DNA from: Lenzites betulinus
Lineage: Eukaryota > Basidiomycota > Agaricomycetes > Polyporales > Polyporaceae
Direction of reading: 5' to 3'
DNA: 64,000 nt
NCBI GenBank assembly: GCA_022264855.1
Contig: JABYQU010000068.1
Location: 1 to 64,000, forward strand
A program made the position numbers and the translations under genes. Below are positions 44,294 through 56,113 of the stretch, in pieces. The notes below the pieces were generated by a model that was not told the origin of the DNA, did no database searches, and was given only the letters and a program-made list of their open reading frames with translations. The first letter of the stretch is position 1, and each line of letters begins with the position of its first letter.

Positions 44294-45200
44294 CTAGGAG
44301 GATGGATTGGGTGTATCCGACAGCAGGTTTACAATCTCATTGTGTCCTGCAACCTCCGCCAGCTCTCGTGCCGTAAATTCGTCTTCGTCCTAGGCGAGGT
44401 GAGTACTCTGGGCTATGCACACGAGCGAGGTCGCGCACCTTGATATCTCTGTCTGCCCCGCGTTCAAGCAATACCTTTACCACGTCCGCGTGCCCCCGGT
44501 CGGCGGCGAGATGCAGCGCCGTGTAGCCCTGTAAAGGGTATGAGGAGGGGAGTAGTCATTCGAGTAACGAGTGTACTGACATTTTCGTCTGGCGCGTTGA
44601 TGTCCACCTCGGGATGCTCCTGCAAGTGCGCCGCTAAACTCTCTGCATTACCCGAGATGGCAAGGTTGGAGAGCGCGCTCGCGCTCCCCTCGTCCTCCGC
44701 GACCATCGTACTGGTTACCCGGCCTATTGTGCTCTTCTCGCCCGCGTGCTTCTTCTTTGGAGATTCCCCATCGCTGTCGCTTTCCCAGATGCCCTTTCCG
44801 TCATCCTCCTCTGTTTCGCTTGTGGGCTCCGGGTCAGCCTCCTTTCCTTCCGTCCACTCAAGGCTGCGCGCGATCTCCAGGTAGCGGGCCTCCGCGTCCG
44901 CCGGGCGATCTCCGTACAGTTCGCCGGCCGTTCGCCATGCGTCCCATTTTGCCTTGCCAGTAAAGTCAAAGATCGACGGTTTTGGCGTGTTGGGGTAGGG
45001 CGACACCGTCAGGTACTTGAAGATGGCATAGAGCTATCCTGAGCCGACGGAGGTCAGGTGGACGTGCGCGCGAGATCATGGAGTGGACGCAGAACCTCGA
45101 GCTTTGTCGCGTTCGTCACGGATTTCAGCGCGGGGGCGTTCGACAGGTAGGCGGCAGCGTCGCGAAAGGCATCGGACGGATTATAAGTCGCGGTGGTCAT
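44294..45200 (-). CDS. acyl-CoA-binding protein with ankyrin repeats (ACBD6-like)
   Basis: Binds long-chain acyl-CoA through an N-terminal ACB domain and probably partners through C-terminal ankyrin repeats. Exon 1 starts MTTATYNPSDAFRDAAAYLS and ends TNATKLE; its donor GTTCTG is weak. Exon 2 gives LYAIFKYLTVSPYPNTPKPS and the ACBP core KAKWDAWRTAGELYGDRPAD, with the conserved Tyr/Lys/Trp positions. An acidic, Lys-containing linker (about 60 residues) follows. Two ankyrin repeats follow: ISGNAESLAAHLQEHPEVDI and GYTALHLAADRGHADVVKVL, with part of a third (RELAEVAGHNEIVNLLSDTP). It ends NPSS. Total about 245 residues, like ACBD6. Cytosolic or nuclear. Confidence 0.88.
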
Positions 45201-45364
45201 AGTGGTATACAGAACGCAGGGTACGCCAAGATCAGTCGAGGAGCCCCACTGCACAAAGTTACAACGATCGTATCCGTAGTCTATTATGTAATCAGACCAA
45301 GGAAAGCACACAAAATCGGCTACTATATGCTACGCCAAGCCCGTCGTCCTGCGTTTAATGTAGT

Positions 45365-46793
45365 CTAGGCAAGTCCAGCAGCTTGCATGGCCTGGGGGGA
45401 GAATTAGAACAATGTAAAGGCATCAGTCGTCTGTGCAACGTACCTTGAGCATGGTCGAACCGATCTTAGCAGGGCTGTCGGTAACGAAAGCGCCCGCCTT
45501 CTCGAGGGCCGCCACCTTGTCCGACGCCGCACCTGTGAGAAGCGTTGTTAAGCTCGGACGTACGCTCAAAAGGTTTCAATGGGCCTACCCTTCCCGCCGG
45601 AGATAATGGCACCTGCGTGACCCATACGCCTGCCGGGCGGCGCAGTGCGGCCAGCAATAAAGCCGACGACGGGCTTAGGGACGCTCCGCGTTTTGTTGTA
45701 CTTCTCAAGGTACTCCGCGGCCTCCTCCTCCATACCGCCGCCGATTTCACCAATGAGAACGATGCCTAGGCCCCGCATTAGCTCCCCGCAGTACCGCACA
45801 CCAATTGAAACGGAACTAACCCTCCGTCCTGGGGTCCTCGAGGAAGAGCTTCACAACATCAATGTGCTTCGTGCCGGGGAACGGGTCGCCGCCGATTCCG
45901 ACAACAAGCGATTGGCCGAGGCCAACACCCGTGGTCTGCGCGACGGCCTCGTACGTGAGTGTACCCGAGCGCGAGACAATTCCTGGAGGAAATGTTACGG
46001 AAGGCATCATGTGAAGATGGTGCTCCGCACTCACCGATGCGTCCCGGCTTGTGAATGGCACCGGGTTGAATGCCCATCTTGCAGCCCTCGGGGTTGATGA
46101 TACCAGGGCAGTTGGGGCCTACGAGACGAGACTTGGACTGGCTCTTCAGCGCGTTGTGGACCTGTTCGAGGGGGACAGACAAGTTTGAGCGCGCCGTTCT
46201 GGTGCAGTGAAGCTGGAACGAGTGCTCACCCTGATCTCATCCTGTTGGGGGATGCCCTCGGTGATGCAGACAATGAGACCGATCTCGTTCTCTATCGCCT
46301 CGATGATAGCATCCGCGGCGGTGGGTGGGGGGACGTAGAGCACGGTTGCGTCGGGTTGCACCTCCCGGACGGCCTGCAACACCTTGAGATGAGAGCCAAC
46401 ATGCCTCGCAAACAGACTTACCTCCTTGACGGTGCCAAAGATGGGAAGTCCGAGGTGAGTTTGACCGGCCTTCTTGGGGGAGACACCGCCGACCATGCGG
46501 GTCCCGTACTCAAGTGCCTCTTTCACATGGAAAGTACCCTGGAGCGATAGGGAATGAGAGCAGAGCGAAATGAAGATGAAGCGAAGACGTACAGTCTTTC
46601 CGGTGAGGCCCTGACAGAGCACCTTGGTATCCTTGTGGATGAGGAGGTTTCGGATGGTATCCTCATAGCTGTGTCGGGAGGCAGACTGGGAGAACGCCCG
46701 GCGCCCAGCTGGTGTTATTCTGTCAAAAAATGCTCGGAGCGACAGAGCGACGGCGCGAGTGTTTACCTGTGGACGAGAAAGACTGACCAGCAC
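45365..46793 (-). CDS. LSC1: succinyl-CoA ligase alpha subunit, mitochondrial
   Basis: TCA-cycle enzyme subunit forming succinyl-phosphohistidine intermediate with the beta subunit. The N terminus [20 protein letters not shown] is a mitochondrial presequence. The CoA-binding Rossmann domain begins near [20 protein letters not shown], followed by [20 protein letters not shown] and FGTVKE. Then come [80 protein letters not shown] and [20 protein letters not shown]. The active-site histidine lies in [15 protein letters not shown]. The end AMQAAGLA comes from a separate last exon. About seven introns. Nothing unusual. Confidence 0.94.
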
Positions 46794-47048
46794 GGCGGAG
46801 CATGGGAGGCGTAAGGTAAGGAGATGAGGAAGAGAGTTGCGCTGGCCCGCTTTGACGCGTCCGACTTAGGCTGCACCGCTCCGTTTATGGTGCGTCCAAT
46901 CAACGCACGTGCTCCGGCCTACGGACTCGAGAATCACGCTCGACATCGCTCTATCGCCGCCGGGGAGGAGACGGTACAGATGTTATGCGGTGGTACGGGC
47001 GATGGTACGTATACACTTTTCTTGACTACTCTACGCGTACAAACTCCC

Positions 47049-50000
47049 TCAGCCGTCCAGAGGACCAGCGCGTCTGCGCTCTCGCGCCTTTCGTGACGCC
47101 CGGTGCAGATTCCTGATCGCGTATTTGACTTTCTCGACGTCCGCCGACTGAATTGCACTGTAGAACCGCCTGACGTCAGAGCCCAGAGCGATCGGTGGTA
47201 GAGAAAAGCAGGGACTTGCCTGTTAATGTCTGTGATGAACACAGACTTCGCCTGGTCGGGTGCGACAGTGGGAGGAAGTTGCTGGACGATCGGAGGCAGC
47301 CAGGCAAGCAGCTGGGTGGGCCAGAGACCGCCGAGAACGCGGAAGATCGTGGCGACCATCGGAATGGACTCTTCCGGGAAGTCACCGACCAGCCCAGCCA
47401 AGAGCAAAGCGGTCAGCTCCTGCCCCTCGCGTTCCACAACTGGCCGGATTGCAGCGGCGTAAATGGGGAATTTGGGCGGCGGGGGGCGAGAGTTCGGCTC
47501 AAGACATTCGTGCGAGAATATCGTGCGGAGGAGGTCTAGCGCTGCGAAAACAATATCAGAGTGTACAAGAGTCAGCGCGGCCATAGCCACGCGGAATCCG
47601 ATGGGGAAAGCAGGTGAGGGGAAGAAGACGTCGGGGGTGAACTCTATCATCTGCAAGAGCATCTGCAGATAGTCCTCCAGTACTATAGAGACGAGTGAGC
47701 AGCGGCGCCACGCACGGAAGGTTCCATTGCTTACCATCGGGTATCATTTGAGGAGTTTTGTCCTGAAGAAGCAGAACCAGCTTGTTCGATGCCCTCTCGT
47801 AAACGTCCTTGAAGGCCAGTCGCAATGTGGGATCTTCCTCGTTTCCGAAACGCCCGACAATCTTACCCGCCATCCACAGGTAGCTTGAGAATCCTGTCGC
47901 CTCAAAGCAAGACACCATCCGTGACAGAACGGAGGGCAGTATAGGCAGCAGTGCATTGCCGAAGAAGGTGAGGGCAAGTCGCAGTACCCGTGTCGTCCGC
48001 TCGCAAATAGGGTACTCTGAGCCGTACTTGGCGAGGAACGGTTCGAAGACGGCCCACGCCTCCTGGTGAGTGTTCTGGCACGACGCAGGAAGGTGCTCCC
48101 CGACCGCTTGAATGACCCCCAGCATCACTTCGAGGTTCTCCAGGTCATCTGTAGGAGTTGTTAGATTGCTGAAAAAATACTAGTAGGAAGTTTACTCACG
48201 AGTAATGCTGAGCAACTCATCCTTGGTAGGCGGTATTGTTTTAGCTGCCAGTGCGTGTACATGCCCAAGAATATCCAAGGAGAAGGTGCGAAGAGATTGG
48301 GCTGCTTGCTCCATCGGCATGGCAGAGATGACATATGCAATGGCCTCATAGACCTGGACCTTGTCGTCCTGCACGAGCTTGGTGCCCATGGTAGCCAAGA
48401 ACGAGTGCAGTTGCGGGAGGAACTCTACGAGATGCTGTACGCGGAGACATGTTAGTGTGGCCCTGTTGCGAAACTCTGGGAAGCGAGACATACGCGTTTG
48501 CAATCCTGGCATAGATACTTCAGCGCCTGTCCGGCCGCGGCATTCACCTCCTGGTCGGGATCCTCGAAACCTGCGGAGATGTACTGGAGCTGGTAGGGTA
48601 TGTAGTCGGGGTGCTTGTTGATCCAATACGTGTAGCGTGAAACGATGAGCAGAGCAGCGTAGCGCACACGGGGATGCGCAGGAAGCGAGGGTATCAGGTC
48701 CATAATCTTTGGGACAGCCTGGTCGTCGTTCGGGTCGACCTCAGCGCCCATAGACCGCATCGCGAAGAGAGGCGCCTCGATTTCCTGCCATGAGACATTG
48801 GGGCGCGCGAGTTCTCGCGTAATCCTGTCATATGCGGCCATGAGGCACTGCTCCGTACCCAGGACGTAGCAGCAGTCCTTGAGGGTGTCCCCCATGATGT
48901 GACGGAACGAACGGAAGTTCTCGGCCTCCTGGCCGGTCAGCGTGGTGAGGTCTGCGGGGAAGTGCAGGTGACGGATGATCACATCCATGAGCGCGCGGTA
49001 TGCGTCCATGAACAAGGGAGAGACCGACGGCCTCTTGCCGATACTTTGGGCCAGCCGCATCCAGAAACTGAACGTGATTGGCACTATGTCGAGGTCAGAG
49101 TAGGCGGAGCACTCGCCAATAGCCTCCACGATGGGGAAAAAGGTCTCCGGGTGGTGCAAGAGCAGGCTGCGGTACGCCTCACCCGCCTCAGCGAAGATGC
49201 GCGCGAGACCTCTGATTTTCTCCGGGTCCTCGTTGTACTCCGCTAGCTTCGGTTTGAGCGCGATGACCTGAGGAACAAGGACCTCGATCACGGGCATGTT
49301 GTCCTCCACCTCCTGTGTCTCGTGGATGAGATCGCATACCACCGTGACGGCAGAGTCAAAGAGCTCTTCGGAATTCAGCGCCTGGAAGGAGTAGGGGATC
49401 AAGGGGGAATTGAGCAGCGACATTGCTACCACCTCTCCTGCGGCAAGCCAGCTGCTCAACGCGTTGAATATTTGGGTCTGCACGGTAAAGGTCGCTCCTG
49501 ATCAATTGGCACTACGTTAGATACCGCCACTCATGAGTCGGAGTAACGTTAGTACGCACCTGGTGCCTGGAGGTACATCGCAAGCAGATCCGTGACCTTC
49601 GTCGCGTTTGCGGTAAGCAATTTCGCCGCTCTTTCCTTGTACTCGTCATCCTGAACCTGCATGTCAGATGCTGCGCTCAGTCAGACACACACCATACACC
49701 ACTGACCGTGATCGGGATCTTAGTGTTGGTCGTAACCTCCTCCGGCAACACTGTCAGGAACTGCAACAGCGCCGGAACCGTCGCCGGATTCCGTCCGAAC
49801 GCGTCGATCATGTCCTGAACAGGGTCGTCCCAAGCGGGGAGCTGGAGCGACAGTCCGGAGATGGCCAAACACAGCTGAACGAGGATGTTGCGGGGCCCGG
49901 CATGGTATGTCTCCAGGGCTTTCAGCAGTGTCTCCCGCAGCTGCAAGAGATCGGGGCTGCTCATGTCCGCGAGATCATAGGTCACCTACGCCCGACATGA

Positions 50001-50316
50001 GATCGGCTGCAGCAGTCCTAGGATGTTGGTGTGTGCGCGCACCTTGGTTCTGAACGTCTGCGCAGCGAATATTTTGGCCGCCGGTGGGGCCTCTGGGGAG
50101 AGCAGAAGGACATTGCATGTTGCCCAGGCATCAGACTGGCAGGGGTTGGGAGCGGAGCGTCAGATGTCGCCGTCCTCCGGGAGCACCAAGGGCGAAACGG
50201 GTATTTACAGAGTGCTGGAAATCCTGCAGCCATGTGTTCGCCTGTTCGAGAGCTGCCTTCTCCGGCGCACGGCTGAAGACTTGGAGAGCAGAAAGGACGG
50301 CCTGGACGTTGGCCAT
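47049..50316 (-). CDS. MTR10: importin beta family, Mtr10/transportin-SR type
   Basis: Nuclear import receptor for SR/RNA-binding proteins. The N terminus MANVQAVLSALQVFSRAPEK, then ALEQANTWLQDFQHS, is characteristic of Mtr10/TNPO3, and fixes the start. Further HEAT-repeat segments: LLLSPEAPPAAKIFAAQTFR, YDLADMSSPDLLQLRETLLK, TFTVQTQIFNALSSWLAAGE, SLLNSPLIPYSFQALNSEEL, AYSDLDIVPITFSFWMRLAQ, HIMGDTLKDCCYVLGTEQCL and YAALLIVSRYTYWINKHPDY. The C terminus reads RRFYSAIQSADVEKVKYAIR, then ASRKARERRRAGPLDG. The last intron (47170-47219) uses a GC donor (GCAAGT..GTCAG). About ten introns; protein of around 900 residues, normal for the family. Confidence 0.92.
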
Positions 50317-50776
50317 GGGTGTAGTGTACAGACAAGAAGCGTAGTGTAGGTCGAGAGTCAAGCACTTTACTCATTAGCAGGGCGCGTCGACGCCACTGCA
50401 GATGTTTGGCGATGTTGATCTCGATAAAGTCGCGCGAAAACCTTTGCATCATTATCCGTCCCGGAAACCAAGGTCATAGAGTATGGGGTATTGTCATAAG
50501 AAACTCGTGGGCCGCTACAGTCCACAGGTTTTGCGTAGTAGAGAATGACCAGACCGCAGTACGGATAAACGATGAGACAAGGTGGTATCCAGGGTAAGAG
50601 GTAAGGAGCGTGGGTGAGTGTTCAGTCGGACACTGAAGAGATTAGAATCGACAAACATACGAGGATGAAGAAGATACAATAATGCAGCGCACGAGTAGAA
50701 GCGACTAAGTAGGGCAACACCACTGGGACAGAGCAAGGGAACCAAAATAGTGAGGATATACACGTGCAGGATCCCT
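50317..50776. other. intergenic region, no gene seen
   Basis: About 460 bp, AT-richer than flanks, containing the Mtr10 gene promoter and septin 3' UTR. No distinctive element recognised. Confidence 0.4.
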
Positions 50777-52512
50777 TTAACCGCCACGAAGGAAGTTCTT
50801 CTTCCGTCCGGTCTGGAGGGTTACATATGAGTGAGTATATATGGAATTGTCAAATGGATTGAGACGTACGCTCGGCTTCTCAGGTGTCAGGGGACGACCA
50901 CTCTCAATTCGCCGCTTCTTATCCTCGAGGTCCAAACGCTGCTTCTCGAGAGCCTCCTTCATCTCACGATGCCGGGCGTAGAGCTCCTCCTCTGACTGCT
51001 TGAGCTTGGCCTCCTTCTCCTGGACCTTCTGTTGGAAGACCATCTTCATCTCGGCCTCCATCTTCGCGAGCTTAGCCTCGTGCATGATGCGCTCCTCCTG
51101 GATGCGAATCGCAGGGCTGCCACAAGCAGTTAGTTTACGAAAAACGTTGTTTATATATATGCAATGAACATACTTGATCTCCTTGAAGACGGTGGAGTCT
51201 TGCACGACACCCATGCCGAGCAGCTTCTCCGTGCGCCAGTTCTCGTAGAGCACGTCGTTGGTGTACTCCCTGAGCTCTTCCATGTACGTCCGGACGAGCA
51301 TCTGGCGGAGCTTGACGAAGTCACAGTGATCCTCGTTGTCTACCTCGACGACGCCCCATGGGTATGCACGGCCGCGGACCTCACGGCCATCAGGAGTCTT
51401 CACCAACCTGTCCGAACCGACCACAGCGAAGGGGATCTTGCTTGCAATCTCCTTGGCTTCTGCGATAGCCTCCTCATCCTCATTCTCGTATGTGGGCGCC
51501 TCGAAGATGTGGATGTTGTGGTGCTGGATGTCGGACAACACCTGATTGGAAGAGGGTCAATAATTGGGCGTTTCAGACACAGCGGGTTGCACGCACTCGG
51601 GCCTTGAACTCGGCAACCTCCTCGTCGGTAAGGGTGTCCGCCTTAGCGATGATCGGAATCAGGTTCACTTTCGTGTGAAGTTGGCGCATGAACTCAATAT
51701 CAATTGGCTTCAGCCTAGAAGGTGTTAGCGCTGTGACAAGGTTCGGGAACGCAGCAGAATACTCACGAGTGACCAGTGGGCTGGATGAAGTAGAGACATG
51801 CGTGGACACGGTTGTCCACAATTTTTTGCCGGTTGACTCTGTTCTCCTGCTCGAGATACGAGTCGAAGCGCGCCTCAATGTTCTCGACGATAGGCTTCCA
51901 GCTGTTCAGCACCATAGTTTAGTGGTGGACAGGTGAACAGGCGAAGGCGTAACCTGACTGACCACTCATCGTTATTGACAAAGTCGCCGAAACCGGGGGT
52001 ATCAACGACAGTCAGGCGCAGGCGGACGCCGTTCTCCTCGATGTCTGGTGGTCGATATCAGGACACACGCGTTCTGACGCGTCTGACGAGTGCCTGCTCA
52101 CCGGCACTGATGCTCTCAATGGCGACAGTCGACGAGCGCTCAGCGCTGGGGGGAAGGGGCACCTTGGGAGGGTAGAGCGTGGTGTTGAACAAGGTGTTGA
52201 TGAGGGTGGACTTTCCCAAGCCAGACTCGCCTGGGGAGGTCGAATAAGCCATGTGCAAGTGACGCGTGTAAGGTGTTGCTACGTACCAACGACCATGGCG
52301 GTGAACTGGAAGCCCTTGCGAACGCTCTTCCTGTGAACCTGGTTGGGCAGGTTGGCAAAGCCGACGAAGCCCATGAGCTTTTTCCGGATGACAGACGAGA
52401 GGTCTGCATCGGGTTGCTGGGGCTGCTGGAGGGACGGGCTGGAGGCGTTGAACCTGGCGGTGCCGTTGGGGGAGAGCGACGCGTCGCCGTTTGTGGAGTC
52501 GTAGTCGGACAT
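50777..52512 (-). CDS. CDC3: septin, Cdc3-like
   Basis: GTP-binding cytoskeletal protein that forms filaments at septa and hyphal sites. The N terminus is short and acidic/Ser-rich ([20 protein letters not shown]). It is followed by [20 protein letters not shown], the polybasic pre-domain segment. The G domain has G1 as [15 protein letters not shown]3 in [15 protein letters not shown] and G4 as [11 protein letters not shown], with the septin unique element near [21 protein letters not shown] long coiled coil (about 75 residues, [20 protein letters not shown] to [16 protein letters not shown]) fits the Cdc3 group better than Cdc10. The last exon is [10 protein letters not shown]. About seven introns. 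Assignment as Cdc3 rests on the coiled coil and short N terminus; Cdc11/12 are alternatives. Confidence 0.9.
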
Positions 52513-53516
52513 GGTGAAGGCGGCGGGGTCGAAGGGGGAGAGAGAGTCGGGGAGAGGAGGATGGGGCGGGGAGACGAGCGGGCCCTGGGATACCTGGATG
52601 GCCGCGAGGAATGGAACGGGGGGAGAAATCGAAGACGGCCGCGAGCGCTGTTCTTGTTTGCCGCTGCTTGAATCTGTGGCGCCGCCAAACCGCAGGCCAG
52701 GCTTGGGCAGGACCAGCTGCACAAAACACAACATATGCCCGCTTCACTACATGTTTGCGCGCATATTACGTCGGCGGACGCTCACCCAGTGCAACGGACT
52801 GCCGCGGATGGAGGGGGGCGTGCTGGGGGTCGACATGGTCATCAGCCGCACCGCGCGCTCCTCGTCTGCCTTCATATGGCCTGCTCGATTTCCGGGCACG
52901 TTTGCGGCGTGCGGCTGCGAAGCACACGCCTTGGAACTCTATCGCCCGCTCTTCCGATGCTCCTGCCGCGTTCGTGCGGGTGCTGGCCTCCTCAGTCGAC
53001 GTGGTGGACAAACGGAAGGTACCGTTACTCGCCGTCTTCCCGTCATCGCGGCTTCACTACGGCTCCCAGCGTCCGGCACCCGGCGCTCGTGCAGCGGCCC
53101 AGGCAGATCACAGCCTGCAAGTCCCCGTCCGCGGTCTTACAGACTGCACGGCCGATACTGCGGATGCGAGTGTCATACCACAGCACCCGCACCCTGGTTC
53201 TCAGCTCCAAGCCCCGAGATGGGCGTATGGAAGAGGCTCCTCATACTTCGAAGCGGGGGTCGAGCTCAGATGGCTTGCTGCCCTAGCTTGGTTCCAGGAT
53301 CGCGGACGACAACCAAATCGTGCGCCTAGGTCCTAGCCCGAACCCGAACCCGACCGAAACTCATTCGCGTCCTTGCTGTGTTATTGTATCACACCGCCGA
53401 CGAATGGCCCGGGAGTATGTGGACATGCGACAGACATCCTTCCGTATCCCAAACCCCAGATGGGAACATTACTATTGACATTTGGCAAGGATAACTTGCA
53501 TCTTTACTATACGCGA
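52513..53516. other. intergenic region of about 1 kb, no supported gene
   Basis: Long ORFs exist on both strands (for example plus 52735-53286), but they are rich in Cys, Arg, Ser and His, start inside the septin antisense strand or lack splice support, and match no family. I regard this as septin promoter plus spacer. A short CCGAAC-like repeat is present near 53338-53355 without obvious meaning. Confidence 0.4.
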
Positions 53517-54701
53517 CTACGTCCTCGTCGATGGCGGATCACGCAACTTGAAATCGAAGACTACCACAGGACGAAGTACGTGAGGACACGCGCCAAGCAG
53601 ACGTCGCAGCTCGCACTCACCGTCATTCCTTGCATAGTGCCCCGTCACGTCCAGGTCGAACTTGCCCCGGAGCACATCGTCCAAGTCCAGCTCCGCCGAG
53701 ATGACGCCCTCCTCGCCCAGCAACGGCCCTGCGAGCACCTTGCCCAGCGGGCTGATGATGACGCTCCCGCCAGCGATCATCACATTGCTCGGGTCGCGCG
53801 CACTCGCGTCGGCAACCGCGTGGTCCGGGGGGTAGTCCTTCTCCTGCGCGAACTGGCAGGCGGAGAGGACGAAGCAGCGCCCCTCGAGCGCGATATGGGT
53901 CATCGTGTGTTGCCATGCGGGGCGTGCGTCGACCGTGGGCGCGCAGTATATCTGTGTCCCTTGGGAGTAGTAGTAGGTCCTCACTTCACAGAATGTCAGC
54001 GACTTTGGCAGCACCGGATGTCATGCGAGACCTACACAGAGGCATGTAGTTTTCCCTGTCGGAGAACTTGTTAGGTTACTTCACCCGGACCATCTCAAAA
54101 GCAATTACCAGCAAATTGTAGCAGAAACCTTGGTCTGCACAGTGGCACCCGGGGCCGAGCTGCTTTCAAATGCCTTGTCGAGCACGGGGAGCGTAGACCC
54201 GTCGCCCTGTCCCCAGATAACGCGCTCCATGGCGGTCGGGACTAGCTTCCGGTGCTTGCCCACGTACCCCTGCGCGGGGTCCACGAATACCACCGTGCAG
54301 TAGAGCGTGCCTTCGTCGCGCTCGATCACGCCCACGACGAGGAAGACGTTCGTGTCTTTGCTGACTTGCTCTAGCCTCGAGATCGCGGGGGATGGGATCT
54401 CGATGGCGGCCTTGGCGTAGCGCACGAACTCGTCGCGCCCCTCCGGCTTGCGTTCGCCTACGACGATGCCGAACGTAGACATCTTGGGGTAGCCCCCGAT
54501 ACTATGCAGGGACGAATATGATCAGCGTGGATGCTCGAGCATACAGTGTGATACTAACAATGCCTCTGGAAACACGACCAGTTGCGCGCCATCCCGCTCT
54601 TTTGCGAGTCGGGTCAGCTTTTCTAGCTTGTCCAAAGTGTCAGGCAGCGAGTACGCCGCTGTGCTGGCCTGTACAACAGATGCCTTGATGGTGTTCGTCA
54701 T
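53517..54701 (-). CDS. nitrilase (carbon-nitrogen hydrolase)
   Basis: Hydrolyses nitriles or related C-N bonds; substrate unknown. Starts [20 protein letters not shown]. Catalytic Glu is in [19 protein letters not shown] (an intron at about 54498-54557 splits it). Catalytic Lys is in [20 protein letters not shown] and catalytic Cys in [14 protein letters not shown]. Further family segments are [40 protein letters not shown] and [20 protein letters not shown]. The last exon ends [11 protein letters not shown], after an intron at about 53552-53610. About 340 residues. The sequence around ENYMP suggests the aliphatic-nitrilase type of fungal enzymes; the exact splice after MPL is uncertain. Confidence 0.92.
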
Positions 54702-55018
54702 ATCTGGATGCTGAAGGGTGAGGGCGAGGATCGGCAGAAGGACTCAGGGAGGCAGGGACATATATACTAGACGTGCCACACATCACGAGATAGCTTGACG
54801 GCCGCACACTCCCTTCCGGATTCCGGCCGCGAGATTCAATAAACCAGCTGTTCTCACGAGACGCTACGAAGGATGCCGTGCTCGACCGCTCAGCAATAGC
54901 AGGCTCTCAGGAGGTGTAAGGACACGCGTGCTAATCCAGCGCTAAGTGGGAGAATCCGGACGAGGGACTTCGAGAAGACGCAGATTAATCACGAACGCGA
55001 CACGGGGGGCTACGACAG
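54702..55018. other. intergenic promoter region
   Basis: About 317 bp; nitrilase promoter plus 3' side of the mS35 gene. Nothing distinctive seen. Confidence 0.4.
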
Positions 55019-55945
55019 TCAAGTACTGATACTCGCACCCGCAGGCTCGGCGATCGCCTGGGGTTTTGGTGCAGGCAGCCATTCCTTCGGGAAGTCCTTG
55101 AGGGATGGCCGATGGGTCTGCCGCCCGTATATGTGACCGCCCTTCTTCGCCTTGCGAATCCGCGCCTCTATGTGTCGTGTATCAACTGGGATGTCAGCAA
55201 ACGTCTCCGCAGAATCCTACATTTGAACACTGTGAGCATCATAATTTCTTCCGCACTGAACGTTACGCACGTTCGCAGCCGCCAACAAGCGGTCCAGTGT
55301 GTCACTCGCCCACTTCAGGTTCATAGCCGCCTTCGGGAAGTCCTCGCAGGAGATCTTAAAGTACCCGTGCTCTCCTCCGCCCTCCTCCGCGCTGACGCCA
55401 GCGTCCGTGGGTGCATCCGGTGACCACCGAACGCCCGCCAGCACCTTGAACTTGTGCACCGCAGCTGCGTTCTTCAGCGGCAGCTGCGCGACAGGTACCA
55501 CGATGGTGCGCTTTTCGGCGGCCGGGTGCGCTTCCCCACCATATGATATGGAGCGTACAAGGAGTGGCCGAGAGGAATCAGGAGGTACGAAGGGCTTGCG
55601 GTACGCTATACCGTCTCCAGTTCAGCTACGTACCGGCGAACGCTTGTACTGTCACGTACCGACTAATTTGGGCATCTCGTGTTCAATTAGGCGGAGGTAG
55701 TATAGCATATTACGCCCCTGTTGGATGAATTTGTGTGTAGGTTCGCCTGCGTCATCTTCGGCGGGTAGCTGGTCCTCCAGGACCTCTTCGTCGATGGTGA
55801 AAGGCTCCAAGTCCGGCACAGCGCGTCTCGTCCTGGCAGGTGCTGGAGTCGCGGGCTTTTTCGCAGAAAGAACGGAGGTGGTGTGAAGCTGGCGAGTCCG
55901 GAAGACGGGCGCAAAGGCGGCCCTGCAGGAGCGAGCGAGAGCCAT
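55019..55945 (-). CDS. RSM24: mitochondrial ribosomal protein mS35 (Rsm24)
   Basis: Small-subunit mitoribosomal protein of the mS35/Rsm24 family. The presequence MALARSCRAAFAPVFRTRQL is rich in Arg and Ala. After an acidic linker (FTIDEEVLEDQLPAEDDAGE) comes FIQQGRNMLYYLRLIEHEMP. The conserved core is AEKRTIVVPVAQLPLKNAAA, VHKFKVLAGVRWSPDAPTD, GYFKISCEDFPKAAMNLKWA and SDTLDRLLAAAN. The C terminus (DTRRIEARIRKAKKGGHIYG, then SLKDFPKEWLPAPKPQ) is basic then acidic/Pro-rich. Two or three introns. About 260 residues. Head-to-head with the DUF866 gene, 168 bp apart. Confidence 0.88.
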
Positions 55946-56113
55946 TGCGCCAAGAACGCGAGGACGAGCTGTAACTTCAAGAGCGCGAAACCCGAGAAAC
56001 TCGAAAGCTGGCCAGCGTCAGGTGATCCAGATCCATCGGGAGCCCGCTGCTCCCCAATTCGGTAATACTAACACCGATCATATTTCTGCCTCCAGCCACC
56101 ACAATCCTGCGCG
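55946..56113. promoter_or_regulatory. bidirectional promoter mS35 / DUF866
   Basis: 168 bp between two opposing start codons, with no obvious TATA box. Confidence 0.45.

Noticed and set aside
52511..53336. Overlapping plus-strand ORFs upstream of the septin gene
   Set aside because: They begin on the antisense of the septin 5' exon, have Cys/Arg/Ser-rich non-protein-like composition and no splice or motif support.
53338..53355. Telomere-like repeat near the nitrilase gene
   Set aside because: Only about two to three short CCGAAC-type units, not the TTAGGG repeat of fungi, and located inside a gene-dense region.
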